NCBI GenBank assembly: GCA_017958305.1
Contig: JAGDCW010000048.1
Span: forward strand, 1 to 43,825
Length of the DNA: 43,825 nt
Origin: Bacteroidales bacterium
Lineage (GTDB): Bacteria; Bacteroidota; Bacteroidia; Bacteroidales; UBA1402
Direction of reading: 5' to 3'
The notes below the pieces were generated by a model that was not told the DNA's origin, made no database searches, and worked only from the letters and a program-made list of their open reading frames with translations. This document shows, piece after piece, positions 8,314-16,443 of this stretch; the stretch's first letter is position 1, and each line of letters opens with the position of its first letter. Both the position numbers and the translations under genes were made by a program.

Positions 8314-9357
8314 TCAATACCCTGCCGGAATATCCGCATACACCGGCAAATGGTCGCTGTAACCTCCTTGGTAGGACCTGCCGACATAGGTTCTGAGAGG
8401 ACGCAGCCCCAGGTATTTCTCGTCCGGTTCCAGCAGGAAACGGGCATCCACCACTCCGGCCGCCAGTCCGGGGCGTGCATAGAGGGCTGTCGATACAATG
8501 ATATGGTCGAGCATGGCCCATTCACCCTGGTATTTGTGGCTTTTGATGCTGCCCGTGCGGGCTTGCTTCCACATCAGGTTGTAAAGCGAAGCCGGTCGAG
8601 GGCGGGACGTATTGTCCTTGGCACCAAGCACTTCCGACACAGAACGGTCGAATGGTTCGTCGTTCAAATCGCCCATGATGACAATGCGGGCTTCCGGATC
8701 GGCTTGGAAGAGTTCCTCCACCCTTTGCCGGAGCACTGCGGCCGCCCGAAGACGAAGCGGTTCGGAGGCACTGGCGCCTCCATAGCGCGAAGGCCAATGA
8801 CAGACAAAGACATGATAGACCAGATGGTCGGGCAAACGGAAACTGGCATGGAGGATGTCTCGGGTGGGCCGGGAAGGCTGTCCGTCCTGTTTTGGCAGCA
8901 TGACAGGGATGGCCTCGGAATCAATCAGTTCCAATCGGAAACGATCGTAAATCAGACAGACGTCTATGCCGCGCACATCGGGCGATTCATAGTGGATAAA
9001 GCGGTATTCCGCCTGATGGAACTCCTTGAGCAGGGTCTCCACCACTCCGTGGTTTTCGATTTCCGCCAAACCGATCAGGGCCGGCAGCCGTCCATCGCCC
9101 GAAGCGGCCAAGGCCTGGGCCACACGGTGCGCCTTGGTCCGATAGCGCGGCCAGGTCCAATGGTAACTGCCCTGCGGCAGGAAATCCTCGTCGTTCTTGA
9201 GGCTGTCGTGACGGGCATCGAAAAAATTCTCCGTGTTGTAGAACACCATCCGGAGAGGATCTCCGGCTTGAGGGGACAAGGCAGGTGACTGCGCCGGTCC
9301 AGAGGGCATGCATAAAAGCATAGCGCCTGCCGTCAGCAGGCTGTAAATGTGTTTCAT
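8314..9357 (-). CDS. Exported endonuclease/exonuclease/phosphatase (EEP) family protein
   Basis: A 347-residue protein with an N-terminal signal peptide (hydrophobic about 5-18) followed by a DNase I-like fold. Visible motifs are MVFYNTENFFD near 38, IGLAEIENHGV near 95 with the metal-binding Glu, MGDLNDEPFD near 240, and SDHLPVYADI at the C-terminus with the catalytic Asp-His. These place it with secreted nucleases and phosphodiesterases. Family members cut DNA, RNA, phosphoinositides or other phosphodiesters, so the substrate is open. It is the last gene of the ten-gene minus-strand run, 36 bases after the RseP-like gene. Confidence 0.88.
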   Translation of the reverse strand: MKHIYSLLTAGAMLLCMPSGPAQSPALSPQAGDPLRMVFYNTENFFDARHDSLKNDEDFLPQGSYHWTWPRYRTKAHRVAQALAASGDGRLPALIGLAEIENHGVVETLLKEFHQAEYRFIHYESPDVRGIDVCLIYDRFRLELIDSEAIPVMLPKQDGQPSRPTRDILHASFRLPDHLVYHVFVCHWPSRYGGASASEPLRLRAAAVLRQRVEELFQADPEARIVIMGDLNDEPFDRSVSEVLGAKDNTSRPRPASLYNLMWKQARTGSIKSHKYQGEWAMLDHIIVSTALYARPGLAAGVVDARFLLEPDEKYLGLRPLRTYVGRSYQGGYSDHLPVYADIPAGY

Positions 9358-9393
9358 GGTATAAAATAATAAAATGTATCTCAGTGTCTTGCG

Positions 9394-10776
9394 CTACTTG
9401 AACAGCCAGCGCACCAAATCATTGCCGTTGGCATACACCAGCAGGAACAAGAGCAGTATCATGCCCACCGTCTGGGCACGCTCGATGAACTTGTCACTGG
9501 GTTTGCGACGGGTGATCACCTCTACCAACAGGAAGAGGATGTGTCCGCCGTCCAAACCCGGAATGGGCAGGATGTTCATGAATGCCAGGATGACCGACAA
9601 GAAGGCGGTCGTCTCCCAGAACACCCGCCAGTTCCAAACGGCCGGGAACAGGCTGCCGATCGCGCCGAAACCGCCCAGGCTGCGGGCTCCTTCCTTGGTG
9701 AAGACATACTTCATGTCGCTGGCATAGCCGCCCAGCTTGCGCACGGCCAGTTTGATGCCGGCCGGAACCGACTGCCACAAGGAATAGCTCACCTGACGGG
9801 TTTCGTACAGTTCGGTGGGCATCATGGCCGAGAAGCCGATCAAAGCTGTGGAATCCAACTGTATGCTCATTTGTGCCAACTGCCCGTCACGGTAATAATC
9901 CACCACTATGGTGCTGTCGGCATATTGGCCCAGGAGAGGGACAAAATCGCTGAAGGCAGGGGTTGCCACACCTTGTATGGCCACCAGACTGTCACCGGGC
10001 ATCAGACCGGCCGCTGCACCGGGTGTGCCGGGCAGCACCTGCTTGACCACCGTCGGATAACGGAAAGCGGCAAAACCCTGGCCGGCCGCCATGAGCTGCT
10101 GCATGAAATCACGCGGAATCCACACCGTATCCACGGCTCCGTCGCGCAACACCAGGACCTGCTCGGCCTCGATGATGGCGCGGAAAGACATGTCGTTGAA
10201 CTGCTCAATCTCCAGGCCGTCGGCCGACAGGATGATGTCGCCGTCGCAAAAACCGGCCCGATGGGCGGGTTCGGAGAATTCCATGCCCAGAGGCACGTTG
10301 CGCACCGGCAGGTAGGAAGTGCCCCAGATACCCAGCACCATGGAATAGAGCAAAAGGGCCAGGATGAAGTTGAAGAGCACACCGCCGGCCATGATCATCA
10401 GCCGCTGCAGGGGCGACTTGGTGCGGAATTCCCAAGGCTGCGGTTCGGCCGCCAGATCGGAGGCCGACTGCGTCTCGTCGATCATACCGGCGATGGAGCA
10501 ATAGCCGCCCAGCGGCAGCCAGCCCAGTCCGAATGTGGTCGTGTCGGGATAGTCTGCCCAATGGGCCGGCGGATTCTTCGACAGGAAGTCGAACTCCAGC
10601 TTGCCGTTGACCCGTTTGCACCGAAGCAGCGAAAACCAGGGATTGAAAAAGAGATAGAAGCGCTCCACCCTGGTTCCCGACAGGCGGGCAAAAAGGAAAT
10701 GACCGAACTCGTGGATGATGATCAGTATGGAAAGGCTGAAAATCAGCTGTAAGGCTCTCAACAAAAAGGGACTCAT
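9394..10776 (-). CDS. rseP: RseP-like site-2 zinc metalloprotease
   Basis: A 460-residue multipass membrane protease that cleaves substrates within the membrane; the best-known relative, E. coli RseP, degrades the anti-sigma factor RseA. The first transmembrane segment carries the zinc motif HEFGH near residue 23. A PDZ-containing periplasmic region follows (about 170-310). The C-terminal half has MNILPIPGLDGGH, whose LDG supplies the third zinc ligand, and a final membrane helix. The ATG at 10776 is preferred to a TTG six bases earlier. It follows dxr by 10 bases; dxr and rseP neighbour each other in many bacteria. Its substrate in this organism is not identifiable here. Confidence 0.93.
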   Translation of the reverse strand: MSPFLLRALQLIFSLSILIIIHEFGHFLFARLSGTRVERFYLFFNPWFSLLRCKRVNGKLEFDFLSKNPPAHWADYPDTTTFGLGWLPLGGYCSIAGMIDETQSASDLAAEPQPWEFRTKSPLQRLMIMAGGVLFNFILALLLYSMVLGIWGTSYLPVRNVPLGMEFSEPAHRAGFCDGDIILSADGLEIEQFNDMSFRAIIEAEQVLVLRDGAVDTVWIPRDFMQQLMAAGQGFAAFRYPTVVKQVLPGTPGAAAGLMPGDSLVAIQGVATPAFSDFVPLLGQYADSTIVVDYYRDGQLAQMSIQLDSTALIGFSAMMPTELYETRQVSYSLWQSVPAGIKLAVRKLGGYASDMKYVFTKEGARSLGGFGAIGSLFPAVWNWRVFWETTAFLSVILAFMNILPIPGLDGGHILFLLVEVITRRKPSDKFIERAQTVGMILLLFLLVYANGNDLVRWLFK

Positions 10777-10786
10777 AAACAACTTG

Positions 10787-11953
10787 TTATAAGGTTTTCA
10801 AATAACTGCCGGCGATTTCACGGGCCTGGCTGTCCGAAGAGACATAGTCGTCATAATCGGGCGTGGCGATGAAATCGGCCTTGAGCATGGTATATTCTAT
10901 CAAATCGGACATGGCGACAAAACCCACCTTGTCCTGCAGGAAGGCCGCCACCGCCACTTCGTTGGCCGCATTCAGCACACAGGGCATGTTGCCGCCCCGA
11001 TGCATGGCCTCGTAGGCCAAAGCCAGGTTGCGAAACTTGTGCAGGTCGGGATGCTCGAAACTCAGGGAGGCGATCTTGGGGAAATCCACCCTCGGATAGG
11101 AGGTCTTCAACCTGACAGGATAGCTGAAGGCATACAGGATGGGCAGCTTCATATCGGGCAATCCCAACTGGGCCTTGACGGAACCGTCCTGGAACTGCAC
11201 CATGGAATGGACGATCGATTGGGGATGGACCACCACTTCGATCTGATCGGGCCTGACGCCGAAGAGCCACTTGGCCTCGATCACCTCGAAACCCTTGTTC
11301 ATCATCGAGGCCGAATCGATGGTGATCTTGGCCCCCATCTGCCAATTGGGATGGCGCAAGGCCTGCTCCTTGGTGACATATTTGAGCGCTTCCTCGCTGT
11401 AGGTGCGGAAAGGTCCGCCCGAAGCCGTCAGGATGATTTTCTCGACAGGATTGTACGGTTCCAGGCACTGGAAAACGGCCGAATGTTCCGAATCTACCGG
11501 CAATATCGCCACCCGGTGCTTGATGGCCAGACTGTTGATGATTTCACCGGCCACCACCATCGTCTCCTTGTTGGCCAAGGCGATGCTCTTACCGGCCTGC
11601 AAGGCACGGATGGTCGGTTTCAGGCCCGAATAGCCCACCATGGCCGTCAGGACCATATCGACAGGACCGGCTTCGACCACCTGCTCGAGGGCTTCCGGAC
11701 CGGCATACACCTTGATGGGCAGGTCTGAGAGGGCTTCCTTCAAGCGCGGATAATGCGCCTTGTTGGCAATGACCACCGTGTCGGGCATGTACTTGCGGGC
11801 CTGCTCGATGAGCAGATCGACACGGTTGTTGGCCGTCAGCGCATAGGCCTCGAATTGATCGGGATGCTCTGCAATGACTTCCAAGGCCTGGGTGCCGATG
11901 GAACCGGTCGAACCCAGGATGACTATCTGTTTTTTGGGATTGTCGCTATTCAT
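10787..11953 (-). CDS. dxr: 1-deoxy-D-xylulose 5-phosphate reductoisomerase
   Basis: Dxr makes 2-C-methyl-D-erythritol 4-phosphate, the first committed step of the non-mevalonate isoprenoid pathway and the target of fosmidomycin. The 388-residue protein begins just before ILGSTGSIGTQAL, the NADPH-binding motif. It also has LANKETMVVAGE, LPVDSEHSAVFQCL with metal-binding acidic residues, and TASGGPFR. The ATG at 11953 is used because it directly precedes the NADPH motif and overlaps the stop of the M23-like gene (TAATG), implying translational coupling. Length is normal. Confidence 0.97.
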   Translation of the reverse strand: MNSDNPKKQIVILGSTGSIGTQALEVIAEHPDQFEAYALTANNRVDLLIEQARKYMPDTVVIANKAHYPRLKEALSDLPIKVYAGPEALEQVVEAGPVDMVLTAMVGYSGLKPTIRALQAGKSIALANKETMVVAGEIINSLAIKHRVAILPVDSEHSAVFQCLEPYNPVEKIILTASGGPFRTYSEEALKYVTKEQALRHPNWQMGAKITIDSASMMNKGFEVIEAKWLFGVRPDQIEVVVHPQSIVHSMVQFQDGSVKAQLGLPDMKLPILYAFSYPVRLKTSYPRVDFPKIASLSFEHPDLHKFRNLALAYEAMHRGGNMPCVLNAANEVAVAAFLQDKVGFVAMSDLIEYTMLKADFIATPDYDDYVSSDSQAREIAGSYLKTL

Positions 11954-12786
11954 TAAAAAGGAATGTATTCTTCGGGGTTCAGGGCATGACCTTTGTACCA
12001 CAGTTCGAAATGCAGCTGGGCATTCTCGGCCGAAGCCGAGGATTTGCCGATGAAAGCCACGGCCTCGCCGGCCTTGACCGTCTCTCCGGAGCGTTTCAAA
12101 ACCTCCTTCAGCTGGCTGTACACCGATACAAAGTCATTGTTGTGCTGGATCAGGACGATATAGTCGAAATCGGGCGTATAGGCGGTCATGATCACCTTGC
12201 CGTCCAGAGCGGCCAGCACGGCGCGGCGCGTCGGTGCGGCGATATCGAGTCCGTTCCGTTTCTCCAGCGGGTTGTAACGGCCCACTATTTCCCCCCTGAG
12301 CGGCACATAGAACAACATGCCGTCCGTGGATATTTGCGGCGCGAAAGACGAAGCCGCGCCCCGTTCGCTTTCCTCGTACTGGCGACGGAACTCCAGTTCC
12401 CTCTCGGAAGGATCGGCCGGAACCGTCTGCAAAGCGGCCAGATCGGCCAGGTTCATGGTCGTGTCCATTTCGTATTCCCCCGAAATCAAGCCGCGGACTA
12501 TGGTCATGTATTTCTCCTGGCGGGTCATTTCCGAAGAAAGGGAATCCACGCGGAAAGATTCTGTCATGATACGCTGTTTGAGGCGGGGATCCAAATAGCC
12601 GGGCAACAAATGCCGGATGGGCGTACCGAACAGGATCAGATAGAACACCAGCATGATGGCCACCACGGCGGCAATGGACGTCACTATGACCCTGGCCCGG
12701 GTAAAACGGGTGGTAAATACAGTATCCAGCGTGTTTTCGTTCAGTACTGTGAAACGAAATCTCTGTGTCTTGTGTCTCTTCTTCAT
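11953..12786 (-). CDS. Degenerate M23 (LytM-like) membrane-anchored protein
   Basis: A 277-residue protein with a short basic cytoplasmic start, one membrane helix (about 33-53), a linker likely to be helical (70-145) and a C-terminal LytM/peptidase M23 domain (about 155-277). The domain is recognisable from NGLDIAAP (178-185), VKAGEAVAFIGKS and QLHFELW (257-263). Two usual active-site residues are changed. The first zinc His before GxD is replaced by R177, and the first His of HLHFE is Q257; D181 and H259 remain. A catalytic endopeptidase is therefore unlikely. Degenerate LytM proteins such as EnvC and NlpD activate amidases, a plausible but unproven role here. It is coupled to dxr by a one-base overlap. 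Confidence 0.88.
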   Translation of the reverse strand: MKKRHKTQRFRFTVLNENTLDTVFTTRFTRARVIVTSIAAVVAIMLVFYLILFGTPIRHLLPGYLDPRLKQRIMTESFRVDSLSSEMTRQEKYMTIVRGLISGEYEMDTTMNLADLAALQTVPADPSERELEFRRQYEESERGAASSFAPQISTDGMLFYVPLRGEIVGRYNPLEKRNGLDIAAPTRRAVLAALDGKVIMTAYTPDFDYIVLIQHNNDFVSVYSQLKEVLKRSGETVKAGEAVAFIGKSSASAENAQLHFELWYKGHALNPEEYIPF

Positions 12787-12798
12787 AGCGCAATAATT

Positions 12799-13329
12799 CT
12801 AATACATCTCCAACAGCCCTTCGGGCACCCTGAGCGACAGGCGGCCGTTTTCCTTGTCGAATGCCTCGATCAGGTCTTCGGCGGCCGGGACAACCAGTTT
12901 ACGGTCCGGTCCCTGCACTTCGAGCAGGACATTCATCGTGGAATCGTCCACCGCCGTGATTTCACCCAGCGTCTCCCCGCTCCCGGCATCGGTCAGTTGC
13001 CAGCCGACGAGTTGCGACCAAGTGAGCGGCTGATGCCCATACCAGTCTTTGTCGAGCTGCGATTTGGGATAAAACACTTCCTGATGGCTCAAGGCACGGG
13101 CCTCGCGCTCGCTATCGACACCTTCGAACTTGACCAAGGCCGTCGTATCCGAACGGAAGCGGTAGGACTCCCAGAAAAAAGGCACGAGGATGCCATCGGT
13201 CATGATCAGCCAATAGGGACACTGGGTGCGGTCGAAGACATCGTCTTCGAAATGGAAGCCCAGTTCCCCGGCAATGCCGTGCGGCTTGCCCAGGCGGCCG
13301 ATCCTGATGACATCTTCCTTTTTGATCAT
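12799..13329 (-). CDS. rimM: Ribosome maturation factor RimM
   Basis: RimM binds S19 and helps mature the head of the 30S subunit. The 176-residue protein has the N-terminal barrel with IGRLGKPHGIAGELGF near 11 and a C-terminal PRC-barrel including VGWQLTD and GEITAVDD, ending in VPEGLLEMY. Length is typical. Its start overlaps the end of murA by four bases. The M23-like gene starts 12 bases downstream. In Bacteroidales, rimM commonly lies beside murA and dxr. Confidence 0.95.
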   Translation of the reverse strand: MIKKEDVIRIGRLGKPHGIAGELGFHFEDDVFDRTQCPYWLIMTDGILVPFFWESYRFRSDTTALVKFEGVDSEREARALSHQEVFYPKSQLDKDWYGHQPLTWSQLVGWQLTDAGSGETLGEITAVDDSTMNVLLEVQGPDRKLVVPAAEDLIEAFDKENGRLSLRVPEGLLEMY

Positions 13330-14630
13330 ACTCTGGAAATATGGGCGCCGAGCTGGTTGAGCCGATCGTCGATGTGCTCGTAACCACGGTCTATCTGCTC
13401 AATATTGTTGATGCGGCTGGTTCCCTGCGCCGACAAGGCGGCGATGAGCAGGGCAATACCGGCGCGGATATCGGGCGACGACATCGTGGCGGGCCGCAGC
13501 ACCTGCTGTTTGTCCAAGCCGATGACCGTGGCACGGTGCGGGTCGCACAAAATGATCTGGGCCCCCATGTCGATGAGTTTATCGACAAAGAAAAGGCGGC
13601 TCTCAAACATTTTCTGATGGATCAGCACACAGCCCTTGGCCTGGGTGGCCACTACCAGCATCACACTGAGCAGGTCGGGGGTCAGGCCGGGCCAGGGGGC
13701 ATCGGCCACTGTCATGATCGAGCCGTCGATGAAGGACTCGATGGTATAATGTTCTTGGGCAGGCACATAAAGGTCGTCGCCACGGCGTTCCAGTTGGATG
13801 CCCAGGCGTTGGAAACTGTAGGGAATGATACCCAGTTCGTCGTAGGCCACATCCTTGATGGTGATCTCGGAGCCGGTCATGGCGGCAATGCCGACAAAAC
13901 TGCCCACCTCGATCATATCGGGCAACAGGCACATCCGACAACCGCCCAGGCTTTCGACACCGACGATGGTGAGCAGGTTGGAGCCGACACCGGAGATACG
14001 GGCGCCCATTTTGTTGAGCATCCGGCACAATTGCTGGATATAAGGCTCACAGGCGGCGTTGTAGATGGTCGTCCGGCCCTTGGCCAGCACAGCTGCCATC
14101 AGTATGTTGGCCGTACCGGTCACCGAAGCCTCGTCGAGCAGCATGTAGCAGCCGGTCAGTTCCTTGGCCGTGACCACGTAGCTGCTGCTGGCGGCATCGT
14201 ACTGGAAATCCGCCCCCAGACGCTGTATGCCCAGAAAGTGGGTATCCAGGCGGCGACGGCCGATCTTGTCGCCTCCGGGCTTGGCCACACGGGCCTTGCC
14301 CAAGCGGGCCAAGAGCGGGCCGATAAGCATCACCGAACCGCGCAAGGCCGCCGTTTTCTCGAAGAAACTCTCGGTTTCGATGGCCGATTCGTCCAGTTGG
14401 TCGGCCTGGAAACACCAAGAGCCCTTGCCCAGGTTCTCCACGTGCACGCCCAAATCGGCCAGGAGAGAAATCAGGTTGTTGATATCAAGGATGTCCGGGA
14501 CATGGTCGATATACACTTTCTCACGGGTCAGCAAGGTGGCGCAAAGCAGTTGCAAAGCTTCGTTCTTGGCTCCCTGCGGGCGGATGCTTCCTTGGAGGCG
14601 GTGTCCTCCTTCTACGACGAACGACGACAT
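13326..14630 (-). CDS. murA: UDP-N-acetylglucosamine 1-carboxyvinyltransferase, Asp-type active site
   Basis: MurA transfers enolpyruvate from PEP to UDP-GlcNAc, the first committed step of peptidoglycan synthesis, in the cytoplasm. The 434-residue protein has QGAKNEAL with K22-N23 near the start. The active-site loop reads PGGDKIGRRRLDTH (from 118), so D121 occupies the position of the catalytic Cys (C115 in E. coli). Cys-to-Asp enzymes are active but resist fosfomycin. The repeated inside-out barrel domains fill the rest. It begins nine bases after DUF4290 and overlaps rimM by four bases. Confidence 0.96.
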   Translation of the reverse strand: MSSFVVEGGHRLQGSIRPQGAKNEALQLLCATLLTREKVYIDHVPDILDINNLISLLADLGVHVENLGKGSWCFQADQLDESAIETESFFEKTAALRGSVMLIGPLLARLGKARVAKPGGDKIGRRRLDTHFLGIQRLGADFQYDAASSSYVVTAKELTGCYMLLDEASVTGTANILMAAVLAKGRTTIYNAACEPYIQQLCRMLNKMGARISGVGSNLLTIVGVESLGGCRMCLLPDMIEVGSFVGIAAMTGSEITIKDVAYDELGIIPYSFQRLGIQLERRGDDLYVPAQEHYTIESFIDGSIMTVADAPWPGLTPDLLSVMLVVATQAKGCVLIHQKMFESRLFFVDKLIDMGAQIILCDPHRATVIGLDKQQVLRPATMSSPDIRAGIALLIAALSAQGTSRINNIEQIDRGYEHIDDRLNQLGAHISRV

Positions 14631-14639
14631 GGCGTTACT

Positions 14640-15263
14640 TTATTTGCGACGGTTATTCTTCTTTCCGACAGGATTCTTGCTCAGCTGGGCGACATCCCTG
14701 ACATCCATCAGTTGCATGTCTTCCTCCTTGATGTCTATCTTGCCCCCGGACAGTTCCCTCAGATCGTCGAAGACCTTCTTGTCTTCCATGATTTCGTGGT
14801 TCATGGAATAATAGCTCTTCTTCATGTGGTTGGCGATCATGCGGACAAGTTCGGTCTTTTCCTCACCCTCCTCCATCTTGACGGCCTCGTCGATCAAGGC
14901 CTCGGCCAGGAAACCGTAATGACGCACCTTGATGCGGTGGCTCTCATAAGGCACTTTCTCGGGCTTGGTCAGCAAATTGTCACGACGCACCGGTTCGCAG
15001 GGATAATCGATATCCAGTTTGAAATCCGACATGATGGCCAGATGGTCCCAGAGCTTGTGCTTGAAGTCGCTGACATCGCGCAGGTGCGGAAAGAGGTTGC
15101 CCATGATTTGAATGATGGCCTGGGCACAGCGGGTGCGTTCTTCCTTGTCTTCCAAGGTCATGGCATAGTCCACCATGCGCTGGATGTTGCGGCCGTATTC
15201 GGGCAGGGGCATCGGCGGTATTTGGGTGTTGTACTCCAATTCGTTGACTTCCATAGATTTCAT
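14640..15263 (-). CDS. DUF4290 family protein
   Basis: A 207-residue soluble protein of the Bacteroidota-restricted DUF4290 family; no function is established that can be read from sequence. It is rich in charged residues and predicted mostly helical, with no signal peptide or membrane segment. It contains a conserved-looking start ELEYNTQ, then PEYGRNIQRMV, CAQAIIQIMGNLFPHLRD and KLWDHLAIMSDF, and ends in a basic tail (GKKNNRRK). The gene overlaps tsaB by four bases and precedes murA by nine. A second ATG lies three codons in. Confidence 0.9.
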   Translation of the reverse strand: MKSMEVNELEYNTQIPPMPLPEYGRNIQRMVDYAMTLEDKEERTRCAQAIIQIMGNLFPHLRDVSDFKHKLWDHLAIMSDFKLDIDYPCEPVRRDNLLTKPEKVPYESHRIKVRHYGFLAEALIDEAVKMEEGEEKTELVRMIANHMKKSYYSMNHEIMEDKKVFDDLRELSGGKIDIKEEDMQLMDVRDVAQLSKNPVGKKNNRRK

Positions 15264-15976
15264 TGCTTGTTTAGTATTTGCTTGATTTTAGTCGGCACAG
15301 TGGCCTGGAATTCTTTCAGATAATAGGGTTCGAAATAAGCGACATCCTCTGTCCGGCCGGCAGCCAAGGCAGCCATGGCAGGCCGGATCATGGCCTGGGC
15401 CGTCAATTTGACCCCGGCTTCGTAGAACAAAGGACGGCGGGCGATCACCGGATGGCACTTGGCCGCCCCGTTGCCAAAGATGTACAGGGGGGCCTCCCCT
15501 TCCAGCGTGCTGAAACAATGCTCGTCGACCACCAGGGCCTGGGTCTCGCTCACCTGCGTCATGTCCGGACGGAACAGCGCCGTATAGACTTCCATGCGCC
15601 GGGCATCGATCATCGGGCAAAGCCAGGCATCCTTTTCCAGGCTCCCTTCCGGACGGAGCTCCAGAAAAGCCTGGGTGAGCACCTGCAGCGTCGGCACGGC
15701 GATCAGGGGTGCCGACAAGCCGTAGCACAAGCCTTTGGCCATGGATACGCCGATGCGCAGTCCCGTGTAGGAACCCGGCCCACTGCTCACAGCCACGGCA
15801 TCCAGCGACAAATGGGAGTCTTCGGCCACACGCAATGCCTGATCGACAAAAACGCCCAGTTGGACGGCATGGGAAGGCCCCGAGTCGTTACAGGCGGCGA
15901 ACAAGGTCTCGCCGTCCCGGCTCAAAGCCACCGAACACAGGGAGGTGGCGGTTTCTATATGCAGGATCAGGGCCAT
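15260..15976 (-). CDS. tsaB: tRNA threonylcarbamoyladenosine biosynthesis protein TsaB
   Basis: TsaB is the inactive partner of TsaD in forming the t6A modification at position 37 of ANN-decoding tRNAs. The 238-residue protein starts MALILHIETATSLCSVAL and carries SSGPGSYTGLRIG near 66, hallmarks of the ASKHA-fold TsaB branch. The ATG at 15976 overlaps the stop codon of the preceding gene by one base, and the open frame further upstream has no family sequence. It overlaps DUF4290 downstream by four bases. Confidence 0.95.
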   Translation of the reverse strand: MALILHIETATSLCSVALSRDGETLFAACNDSGPSHAVQLGVFVDQALRVAEDSHLSLDAVAVSSGPGSYTGLRIGVSMAKGLCYGLSAPLIAVPTLQVLTQAFLELRPEGSLEKDAWLCPMIDARRMEVYTALFRPDMTQVSETQALVVDEHCFSTLEGEAPLYIFGNGAAKCHPVIARRPLFYEAGVKLTAQAMIRPAMAALAAGRTEDVAYFEPYYLKEFQATVPTKIKQILNKQ

Positions 15977-16443
15977 CAGTCTTGTTTGCGGATGTGGGAC
16001 TCTATCAATTGGGCGCAACAGCGCACATATTCGGCACAGGGGCGTTTGCGGTAGTATTCCGGCGTCCGCTCCGAAGGTTGGGGATCGTCGGACACTTTCC
16101 GGCAGGTGCCGGCCAGCAGTTCGCCGCAAAGGATGGAACCGTTCTCCGAACGGAAGGCGGCAGCCAACTCCTGTACCTTGGCATAGTTTCGTTGCTTGGC
16201 CTCCTTGTCGGAGGGATCGGTCTGGCCGTTGTCCAGGCCGTTGACCATGAACATGCCCGACACGGCGCCGCACACCTGACGCATCCGGCCCATGCCGCCT
16301 CCGAAGGAAGCCGACATTTTCAGGGCCGTTTCGGTGTCGATGCCGTACAAGTCGGCATAGGCGGCCACCACCGACTGTGCGCAGTTATATCCTTCATGGA
16401 AAAGGGCCACGGCCTTCTCTACTCTGTCTTCCGTCATCGTCAT
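15976..16443 (-). CDS. C_GCAxxG_C_C family (putative redox) protein
   Basis: A 155-residue cysteine-containing protein of the C_GCAxxG_C_C family (Pfam Redox_C-type). The cysteines lie in EGYNCAQSV near 18, RQVCGAVSG near 56, ILCGELLAGTC near 104 and RPCAEYVRCC near 134. A glycine-rich segment FGGGMGRM precedes the second. Such proteins are thought to bind a metal or iron-sulfur centre or to undergo redox chemistry, but no reaction is established. It overlaps PBP1A upstream by four bases and tsaB downstream by one. Confidence 0.88.
   Translation of the reverse strand: MTMTEDRVEKAVALFHEGYNCAQSVVAAYADLYGIDTETALKMSASFGGGMGRMRQVCGAVSGMFMVNGLDNGQTDPSDKEAKQRNYAKVQELAAAFRSENGSILCGELLAGTCRKVSDDPQPSERTPEYYRKRPCAEYVRCCAQLIESHIRKQD

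Noticed and set aside
13341-15323. 660-codon plus-strand open frame opposite murA and DUF4290
   Set aside because: It is antisense to two clear genes, and its translation is His/Gly/Gln-rich with no family motif. Long antisense frames are expected in GC-rich coding DNA.
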